A DNA stretch of 36,656 bases, taken from Planctomycetaceae bacterium. Lineage in GTDB: Bacteria > Planctomycetota > PLA2. The stretch's first letter is position 1. Each line of letters opens with the position of its first letter. The position numbers were made by a program, and so were the translations under genes. The stretch lies in NCBI GenBank assembly GCA_011525755.1, contig WYBS01000004.1, positions 1-36,656 on the forward strand, in the 5' to 3' direction. This document shows, one piece after another, positions 31,904 through 36,656 of the stretch. The notes beneath the pieces are model-generated. The model was not told where the DNA came from. It saw only the letters and a program-made list of their open reading frames with translations, and made no database searches.

Positions 31904-33019
31904 CTACTTCAGGACCGATTCCAGCGCGGCGAGCTCGAGCCCGAAGGCCTGCGCGACGCCCGGATGCGTCACCTTCCCGGCGATCACGTTGATGCCCTGC
32001 GCGAACCCGTGGTCCCCCAGGATCCCCTTCGAGACGCCCTTGTCCGCGAGCCGGACGGCGTACGGGATCGTGGCGTTCGTGAGCGCGTAGGTGGATGTCC
32101 GGGGCACGGCGCCCGGCATGTTCGCGACGCAATAGTGGAGCACGCCGTCCACGACGAAGGTCGGGTTCGAGTGCGTGGTGGGCTTCGTCGTCTCGATGCA
32201 GCCGCCCTGGTCGACGGCCACGTCCACGATGACCGAGCCCTCCTTCATCTCCTTCAGGTAGCTGCGCGGCACGAGGACGGGCGCCTTCGCCCCCTCGATG
32301 AGGACGGCGCCGATGAGCAGGTCGGCGCGGCGGCAGGCGCCGAGGATCGAGTCCGGGTTCGAATGCAGCGTCGTGACGTTCTTGGGCATCACGTCGTCGA
32401 GGTACCGCAGGCGGTCGAGGCTGACGTCGAGGATCGTGACGCGCGCGCCGAGGCCCGCGGCCATCCACGCGGCCTGCGTGCCGACGACGCCGCCGCCGAT
32501 GATCACGACGTCGGAGTAGGGCACGCCCGGCACGCCGCCGAGCAGCACGCCGCGCCCGCCCTCGGGCTTCTGGAGGTAGTAGGCGCCGACCTGCGCCGCC
32601 ATGCGGCCCGCGACCTCGCTCATCGGGGTCAGGAGCGGCAGCCGGCCGTGCGCGTCGAGGATCGTCTCGTACGCGATGCACGTCGCGCCGGTCTTCAGCA
32701 TCGCGTGCGTCAGCTCCTCCGACGCCGCGAAGTGGAAGTAGGTGAAGAGGATCTGGCCCTTCTTGATGAGCGGGTACTCGGGCGGGAGCGGCTCCTTCAC
32801 CTTCACGATCATGTCGGCGCGCTGGAAGACCTCCTTCGCGCTCTCGACGATCTTCGCGCCCTTGTCCGCGTAGGCCTGGTCGGGGAACCCGCTGCCCTGC
32901 CCCGCGCCCTTCTGGACGAGCACGGTGTGCCCGCGCTGGACGAGCTGGGCGACCCCGCCCGGCACCATGGCGACGCGGTTCTCGTTGTCCTTGATCTCGG
33001 TCGGTACGCCGACGATCAT
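31904..33019 (-). CDS. ald: Alanine dehydrogenase
   Basis: A 371-residue enzyme that interconverts L-alanine and pyruvate with NAD. It starts [22 protein letters not shown], has catalytic Lys75 ([10 protein letters not shown]) and His96 (YFHFAAS) at the family's usual numbering, the NAD loop [12 protein letters not shown], and [13 protein letters not shown]. Length is normal. The ATG at 33019 is preceded by GGAGG 5 bp upstream; that site lies in a small GCCTC/GAGGC stem. A weak GATAAA lies about 30 bp upstream. It is translationally contiguous with the MATE gene. Confidence 0.95.
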   Translation of the reverse strand: MIVGVPTEIKDNENRVAMVPGGVAQLVQRGHTVLVQKGAGQGSGFPDQAYADKGAKIVESAKEVFQRADMIVKVKEPLPPEYPLIKKGQILFTYFHFAASEELTHAMLKTGATCIAYETILDAHGRLPLLTPMSEVAGRMAAQVGAYYLQKPEGGRGVLLGGVPGVPYSDVVIIGGGVVGTQAAWMAAGLGARVTILDVSLDRLRYLDDVMPKNVTTLHSNPDSILGACRRADLLIGAVLIEGAKAPVLVPRSYLKEMKEGSVIVDVAVDQGGCIETTKPTTHSNPTFVVDGVLHYCVANMPGAVPRTSTYALTNATIPYAVRLADKGVSKGILGDHGFAQGINVIAGKVTHPGVAQAFGLELAALESVLK

Positions 33020-33102
33020 CTTCGCCTCCGTAAGAGGCGGGGAGTTTATCAGGGAGGGTCCTTGGAACCTAGGACGGGAGGGGCCTCGGGGAACCCTGGG
33101 AG

Positions 33103-33882
33103 CTACCGGTCGCTCTCGAAGCGGCGGCCGGAGCGGCCGAGGCCCCAGGGCCGCTGGAGCGCCTCGTCCGCGATCTTTCTCGCGTCGTCGGGGCCGAGGA
33201 CCGGGTCGAGCTCGCGCTGCGCCTCGGCGACGAGCTGCGTGCGCGCCTCCGTGAGCTCCGTGCGGCGCTGCTCGCTCGACAGCTGGGAGATCTCCTCGTC
33301 GGGGGAACGGAGGTAGCGCGCGGTCAGGTCGTCGCCCGCGGCGACGTACTTCCGGAGGACGCGCTCGACGTCCCTGCGCCGGTCGGCCACGAGCGGGAGG
33401 ATCTCGCCGCGGCCGGCCATGCGGTCGACACGGAGCATGACGCCGCGAACCTGGTTGTCGATCCGCTGCTGGCGGAGCACGTGCTCCTGGACCTTCGAGA
33501 AGAGTTCGACGTCCTCCTCGGTGAGGATGAGGTTCCCGTCGGCGTCGCGGGGCCGGACGCCGGGCGCCGCGACGATCGCGGGCGGTCCCCCCTCCCCCAC
33601 GCCCCCTCCCCCCGTCCCCGAGGAGGTGTCCGAGGTCGCGGGGCGCGACCGGACCTGCCGCTCGAGGGACGCGACCTTGTCGAGCAGTTCGCGGATCTTC
33701 CGGTCCTGCTCGGCGGCCCGGGCGTCGGCCGCGGAGTCGAGTTCGGGGAGGGCGGGCTGGCGCGCGACGGGCGGCTGCCGGGTGGCGGTCGTGCTCGCGT
33801 CCTTGAGCTCGTAGACGGCGATCCCCAAGGCCGCGACGGCGACGAGGAGGACGAGGACGAGCGCGGTGAGCAGCCGCTGCAT
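33103..33882 (-). CDS. Membrane-anchored coiled-coil protein of unknown function
   Basis: A 259-residue protein. [26 protein letters not shown] is a signal anchor. A heptad-rich stretch follows (about 50-80: [20 protein letters not shown]), then a Gly/Ser/Pro linker (82-110) and a charged helical C-terminus ending [10 protein letters not shown]. No enzyme motif is visible. It most likely faces the periplasm. The frame extends back through the tRNA to 34437, but the ATG at 33882 is the first with a membrane anchor and has a -10-like box 6 bp upstream. It precedes ald by 83 bp on the same strand. Confidence 0.7.
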   Translation of the reverse strand: MQRLLTALVLVLLVAVAALGIAVYELKDASTTATRQPPVARQPALPELDSAADARAAEQDRKIRELLDKVASLERQVRSRPATSDTSSGTGGGGVGEGGPPAIVAAPGVRPRDADGNLILTEEDVELFSKVQEHVLRQQRIDNQVRGVMLRVDRMAGRGEILPLVADRRRDVERVLRKYVAAGDDLTARYLRSPDEEISQLSSEQRRTELTEARTQLVAEAQRELDPVLGPDDARKIADEALQRPWGLGRSGRRFESDR

Positions 33883-33888
33883 GGGTAG

Positions 33889-33894
33889 AGGATA
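33889..33894 (-). promoter_or_regulatory. -10-like TATCCT six bases before the 33882 start
   Basis: TATCCT on the minus strand matches four of six consensus bases. The 6-bp distance to the ATG again implies a leaderless transcript; there is no Shine-Dalgarno site. Confidence 0.4.
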
Positions 33895-33924
33895 CCTTTG
33901 GTTTATCGGAACCCGGGCGGTAAC

Positions 33925-33954
33925 TTGAAGTTCCGCCGGGGGGCAGTCGATAAT
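33925..33954 (+). promoter_or_regulatory. Promoter of tRNA-Val
   Basis: TTGAAG (33925-33930) and GATAAT (33949-33954) are 18 bp apart. The tRNA begins 12 bp after the -10 box, allowing a start near 33961 and a short 5' leader. Confidence 0.65.
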
Positions 33955-33966
33955 CCCCCGCGAGAC

Positions 33967-34043
33967 GGGCCCATAGCTCAGTTGGCTAGAGTACCTGGTC
34001 GACAACCAGGGGGTCGTTGGTTCAAGTCCAACTGGGCCCACCA
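33967..34043 (+). tRNA. tRNA-Val (GAC), encoded CCA, C at position 33
   Basis: A complete cloverleaf of 77 bases. The acceptor stem GGGCCCA/TGGGCCC pairs fully, the D stem is GCTC/GAGT, the anticodon stem is CCTGG/CCAGG, and the T arm is GTTGG-TTCAAGT-CCAAC. CCA is encoded. The seven-base anticodon loop is TCGACAA, so positions 34-36 are GAC (valine). Position 33 is C (34000) instead of the almost invariant U, and bases 32 and 38 could pair. A promoter precedes it and a strong terminator follows, so it is a single-gene unit. Confidence 0.93.
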
Positions 34044-34049
34044 CGCGAG

Positions 34050-34085
34050 GCGGCGCCGGGTTTTGACGACTCGGCGCCGCTTTTT
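34050..34085 (+). terminator. Rho-independent terminator of tRNA-Val
   Basis: Arms GCGGCGCCG and CGGCGCCGC pair perfectly over 9 bp around a 13-base loop and are followed directly by five T. Confidence 0.9.
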
Positions 34086-34106
34086 CGTTCCGGGCGCCGG
34101 GGAATC

Positions 34107-34122
34107 GCCCCCGGAGCCCCCC
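34107..34122. repeat. Dispersed G-rich repeat, copy 6
   Basis: Exact GCCCCCGGAGCCCCCC on the plus strand. It begins 5 bp beyond the stop codon of the gene remnant at 34128-34220. Confidence 0.7.
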
Positions 34123-34127
34123 TCCTC

Positions 34128-34220
34128 CTACTCCCGGACCCGCCAGACGTAGCCGCCGGTGTCCGTGAAGTAGAGGCGCTCGCGGTTCTTCGCGAGCCAT
34201 TCGCTCCAGCTCGCGGGACG
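34128..34220 (-). pseudogene. C-terminal remnant of a lost gene
   Basis: On the minus strand an open frame ends at TAG (34130-34128) and reads RPASWSEWLAKNRERL then YFTDTGGYVWRVRE. It has a strongly G/C-ending codon pattern and a composition like a real protein end. The frame continues upstream for a while but has no ATG, GTG or TTG. The pattern (W-x-x-W, a Lys/Arg-Glu helix, a final aromatic-rich strand) recalls the C-terminal tail of some exported helical-repeat proteins, but I cannot name a family. The missing 5' part suggests deletion next to the tRNA. It could also be a chance frame. Confidence 0.4.
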
Positions 34221-34282
34221 GCCGCGCCTGGCTTTTCCGATTCGGGGTCGCTCCTGCTTCCGGCGCGGACCGCGTCGGGAAG

Positions 34283-34288
34283 TAGCAT
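34283..34288 (+). promoter_or_regulatory. -10-like TAGCAT six bases before the 34295 start
   Basis: TAGCAT is separated from GTG 34295 by GGGAAC. The spacer could also serve as a poor ribosome binding site, so leaderless and led starts are both possible. Confidence 0.35.
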
Positions 34289-34294
34289 GGGAAC

Positions 34295-35014
34295 GTGCGT
34301 ATCGGCACCTGGCTCGCGGTAGGCGGCGTGCTCATCGTTTCGGTGTTGCTCGTCTCCACGGTGGGTTCGTGGCTTCGAGGGCGAGCGGACGGGCTCAAGG
34401 CAGCGGACGAGGACATCGCTCGGGGCACGCCGTGCATCCGCCAGTTTCTGGGACGCCGGATCCACCTGACGTCGGATGGTCACGGGATCGATCGCGAGAC
34501 CGGGTTGCCGTTCCAGGACACGGCGCGCATGTGCGGCACGGGCGTCGATCTCGTGGCAGAGCACGCCGAGAACGCCGCGTACAACGCTGCGATCCGGTCC
34601 GCGTTCGCCGCCGGCAAGCTCGGGCGCTTCGGCCTCAACCACAAGGTCCGGACCGCGCGTGAGATCCAGTCGCTGCTCGCCGGGTCGAGTCCGACGGAAC
34701 TTGCGCGCGATGGCGATAGGCTCCACATCGCGAAGGGCAACTACGAGGTCACCTACCACTATCTCGGCTGTGGCGACGAAGAGGACCTGCATGTCCTCGA
34801 CATCAAGGCACCCGGTCGCGACACGACGGAACACCAGCTGTTCTATCCCATGGACTACACGGCGACTCGTCGCCTCACCCCGGCACGTGGGCCGTTCGCG
34901 GCGATCGTCGTGGACGACCAGACGACGTTGCTCCTGCGCGACGCCGCGAGCTACACGTGGGTGATCGACCTCCCGCGGTCAGTCATCATCCAGGTCGTGG
35001 CCCCGATCCCCTAG
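34295..35014 (+). CDS. Single-pass membrane protein, family A of the tail module
   Basis: A 239-residue protein that I do not recognise. Residues 5-25 (TWLAVGGVLIVSVLLVSTVGS) form a membrane anchor. A charged helix follows (GLKAADEDIARGTPCIRQFL, about 34-53), then a soluble domain with several Cys and a strand-rich C-terminal half (YEVTYHYLGCGDEEDLHVLDI, TWVIDLPRSVIIQVV). The juxtamembrane segment matches the truncated gene at 36487 (G-A-A-D-I-A-G-P-I-R-L shared), so the two are paralogs. Codons carry more A/T at third positions than the upstream core genes. Start is GTG 34295. It stands alone on the plus strand after the tRNA terminator. Confidence 0.65.
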   Translation: MRIGTWLAVGGVLIVSVLLVSTVGSWLRGRADGLKAADEDIARGTPCIRQFLGRRIHLTSDGHGIDRETGLPFQDTARMCGTGVDLVAEHAENAAYNAAIRSAFAAGKLGRFGLNHKVRTAREIQSLLAGSSPTELARDGDRLHIAKGNYEVTYHYLGCGDEEDLHVLDIKAPGRDTTEHQLFYPMDYTATRRLTPARGPFAAIVVDDQTTLLLRDAASYTWVIDLPRSVIIQVVAPIP

Positions 35015-35130
35015 CCAGACCGGGGCCCCGGGGGTCCCGTAGTCCTACGCGACGTCGGAAGAGACTGCCAAGGTGCCGAGCCGCGCCGCGACGCCACGCT
35101 CCCTGCGGCCGGCTACGATGAGTGCGGTCC

Positions 35131-35760
35131 ATGAGCACGATTCGGCCGATCCCCGCACTCTTGATCGCGCTCGCGGCATGCGAGACGCGGGAGCCGCCGG
35201 GGGATCCGGCGGACGCGAGCAGCCTCATCGCGGACCTGAACGCCCTGCACGGGGACTTCATCGCCGCCCTGAAGAAGCGCCACTGGTCCGACGCCGGCGC
35301 ATTCGAGACGTGCGTGCTCGGCCCCGAGACGACCGTGTACCGGGACGATCGCGAGGAGAAGGAACCGGGGCGTTCTGAGACCTTCAAGGCGATGCTGCCC
35401 GGCGTCCGGCACGACACGTACGACAGCTACTGGCAGGAGAACGAACGTGCGCGACCGATCGCGCCGCTGGACCGGGGCGCGATGAAGCTCCATGTCCTCA
35501 CGAAGGCCGAGGACGAGAAGCTCGAGGCGATCGCGGAGGGCGCGCGCTTCCGGGAGTACTGGGACACGTTCCGCGCCCGGTATGGGAATGCCGTGCGTGT
35601 TCACATCTCCGCGGCGGGGTTCAGCGAAGACCGCCGACAGGCCCTGATCTACTACGCGGCGAGCTTCGACTTCCTCGCGGCATGGGGCAGCTACTGCCTC
35701 CTGAAGCGCGAAGGCGACCGGTGGGAGATCGCCGAGGAGCACTGCGTGTGGGTGTCCTGA
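35131..35760 (+). CDS. Predicted lipoprotein, family B of the tail module
   Basis: A 209-residue lipoprotein. MSTIRPIPALLIALAAC gives a good LAAC lipobox, so it is probably anchored to a membrane. The C-terminal part (about 135-209) has FRARYGNAVRVHISAAGFSEDRRQALIYY and a terminal GSYCLLKREGDRWEIAEEHCVWVS. It shares the SxxGFSxDxxxxLxY and GxYxxxKxxGxWxIAxExxxWVS pattern with the next gene, so the two are tandem paralogs. The pattern resembles small exported proteins in soil and PVC bacteria of unknown role. I chose ATG 35131; GTG 35122 is also possible, and a TACGAT at 35114-35119 lies upstream. It overlaps the next gene by 13 bp. Confidence 0.7.
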   Translation: MSTIRPIPALLIALAACETREPPGDPADASSLIADLNALHGDFIAALKKRHWSDAGAFETCVLGPETTVYRDDREEKEPGRSETFKAMLPGVRHDTYDSYWQENERARPIAPLDRGAMKLHVLTKAEDEKLEAIAEGARFREYWDTFRARYGNAVRVHISAAGFSEDRRQALIYYAASFDFLAAWGSYCLLKREGDRWEIAEEHCVWVS

Positions 35761-36389
35761 GGCGCCTGGCCCCGGCGCTCCTGGCTGCGCTCGTCCTGTT
35801 TCCGGGCTGCGGGCGCAGGAAGCGAGTGCCCGTCGACATCGGCGCCGCGTACGGCGGGCTTCTCGCAGCGCTCTCGCGCGACTTCGAGATGGCATCCGTC
35901 CTGCCGCCTGGCGAGGAGGGGGAGAGCGAGGCCAAGGAGGACGGGTGGTGGGACTCCTTCGTCGTCGCTCCCGACCCCGAGCCGATCTGGCCCGCTCACA
36001 AGAGCAGGGACGACGCGTCGCGCTGGGCGATGCTCAGGCAGCAACTCCCGTCCCTGACACAAGACACCTGCGACGACTTCTTCGCCCGGAACGAACGTCC
36101 GACGCTGCCGACCTTCTCCTCCGCGGGCGACATCAGGGTCCAGGTTGCCGACAAGGAGGAGCTGAAGCGGATCTTCGCGGGCGTCTACGTCGATGAGCAG
36201 TGGAGACGCTTCCGTGCGAGATACCCTCGCTCGACGCTGGTCGCTCTCTCGGCGATGGGCTTCAGCCGGGACGCGAGCCAGGGACTCGTCTACGTCGCCT
36301 TCCCGGGCTGGTACGGCGCCTACTACGTGGTGAAGAAGGACGGCGGAAGCTGGCGCATCGCCGACGAGTGGCACTTCTGGGTCTCATGA
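35748..36389 (+). CDS. Predicted lipoprotein, second family B copy
   Basis: A 213-residue lipoprotein. From GTG 35748 it reads MGVLRRLAPALLAALVLFPGC, with Cys21 in a lipobox-like FPGC. GAGGAG lies 8 bp before the start, inside the end of the preceding gene, so translation is probably coupled. The C-terminal half (FRARYPRSTLVALSAMGFSRDASQGLVYVAFPGW, then YYVVKKDGGSWRIADEWHFWVS) aligns with the upstream gene from FRARY to the final WVS. The N-terminal halves differ much more. Function unknown. Base composition is less G/C-extreme than the core genes. Confidence 0.7.
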   Translation: MGVLRRLAPALLAALVLFPGCGRRKRVPVDIGAAYGGLLAALSRDFEMASVLPPGEEGESEAKEDGWWDSFVVAPDPEPIWPAHKSRDDASRWAMLRQQLPSLTQDTCDDFFARNERPTLPTFSSAGDIRVQVADKEELKRIFAGVYVDEQWRRFRARYPRSTLVALSAMGFSRDASQGLVYVAFPGWYGAYYVVKKDGGSWRIADEWHFWVS

Positions 36390-36444
36390 AGGTGAGGCAG
36401 CCCCGCGACCCGGCCCGGCGGAGCTGTCGGGCGGGTGGAAAACA

Positions 36445-36459
36445 GGGGGCTCCGGGGGC
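36445..36459. repeat. Dispersed G-rich repeat, copy 7 (15 of 16 bases)
   Basis: GGGGGCTCCGGGGGC on the plus strand, one G short of the full unit. It lies 55 bp after the second family B stop and overlaps the hairpin at 36456-36472. Confidence 0.65.
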
Positions 36460-36472
36460 GCGATTCGCGCCC
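36456..36472 (+). terminator. Hairpin between family B' and A'
   Basis: Arms GGGCGCG and CGCGCCC pair perfectly around ATT. No T-run follows. It separates the B-B' pair from the next gene's -10-like box. Confidence 0.35.
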
Positions 36473-36478
36473 TAGGAT
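36473..36478 (+). promoter_or_regulatory. -10-like TAGGAT eight bases before the 36487 start
   Basis: TAGGAT matches four of six consensus bases and lies 8 bp from the ATG, directly after the hairpin. No Shine-Dalgarno site is visible. Confidence 0.35.
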
Positions 36479-36486
36479 AGGTCGCG

Positions 36487-36656
36487 ATGCGAAACGCCGC
36501 GGCGCTGCTGGTGTTCGGGGTCACGGCGGCCCTCGTGTTTTGGGCCGTGCTGCTGCGCGACCGCGTCGACCGGACTCGCGAGGCGCGGCGCATGGGCCGC
36601 GAGGCTGCCGAACGGGACATCGCGGCGGGCGTGCCGCGGATCCGCCGGCCTCTCGA
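36487..36656 (+). CDS. Family A paralog, truncated by window end
   Basis: The first 56 codons of a gene that runs off the right edge. MRNAAALLVFGVTAALVFWAVLL is a membrane anchor; a charged juxtamembrane helix follows (GREAAERDIAAGVPRIRRPL). That helix aligns with residues 34-53 of the 34295 protein (GLKAADEDIARGTPCIRQFL), so this is a second copy of family A. Nothing can be said of its soluble domain. The start is ATG 36487. Confidence 0.6.
   Translation, partial: MRNAAALLVFGVTAALVFWAVLLRDRVDRTREARRMGREAAERDIAAGVPRIRRPL

Noticed and set aside
33883-34437. N-terminal extension of the 33103 gene
   Set aside because: It reads through the tRNA, its terminator and the promoter at 33889; the ATG at 33882 gives a clean membrane anchor.
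34022-34834. 270-codon minus-strand frame in the tail
   Set aside because: Antisense to the family A gene, with no supporting start signal or domain.
33967-36656. Integrative element using tRNA-Val as attachment site
   Set aside because: No integrase and no repeated copy of the tRNA 3' end is seen in the window; only composition and a gene remnant hint at transfer.

Overview
The window is very GC-rich. Third codon positions are almost all G or C, and no frame shows the broken-up pattern of eukaryotic DNA. Lipoprotein signals, LpxH (lipid A synthesis), sigma-54 activators, exported HEAT and TPR proteins, a Minf_1886-family protein, DapL-type diaminopimelate synthesis and a RicT/HolB/Tmk cluster together suggest a Gram-negative, outer-membrane bacterium. 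A high-GC Planctomycetota or neighbouring PVC lineage fits best. This is inference from gene content only.

Layout. 1-3.6 kb (minus): cmk and rpsA, then a lipoprotein that runs off the left edge. 3.7-8.6 kb: lpxH translationally coupled to an NtrC-type regulator, diverging from a histidine kinase / NtrC regulator pair. 8.6-12.4 kb (minus): a sugar-modification locus (NAD-dependent epimerase, Gfo/Idh oxidoreductase, DegT aminotransferase) plus a PilZ protein, with a candidate 38-residue membrane peptide on the plus strand. 12.4-12.7 kb: intergenic DNA with a promoter whose spacer holds a perfect palindrome, and nested inverted repeats. 12.7-16.1 kb (minus): moaC-asd-accB-accC. 16.2-19.4 kb (plus): an exported S41 protease with an unusual calcium-loop-like insertion, and pgeF. 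19.4-26.2 kb (minus): a Minf_1886 gene with its own promoter, and an operon of TPR-metalloprotease, degenerate DnaA-like protein, tmk, holB, ricT. 26.2-27.4 kb (plus): dapL. 27.5-33.9 kb (minus): exported HEAT protein, a WYL regulator pair, ald-MATE, and a membrane-anchored coiled-coil protein. 33.9-34.1 kb: tRNA-Val with promoter and terminator. 34.1-36.7 kb: an accessory-looking tail with a start-less gene remnant and two unrecognised paralogous families arranged A-B-B'-A'.

Points that stand out. (1) The DnaA-like protein keeps domain I, Walker A, a possible arginine finger and a domain IV fold. It has lost Walker B, the whole lid subdomain and the DnaA-box reading signature, and it sits in a DNA-replication operon. 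(2) A 15-16 bp G-rich repeat (GGGGGGSTCCGGGGGC) occurs seven times, often within a few bases of a stop codon. (3) Several genes have a -10-like hexamer 6-9 bp before the start codon, suggesting leaderless mRNAs, while others have clear Shine-Dalgarno sites. (4) The tail carries two duplicated families of unknown function next to a tRNA.
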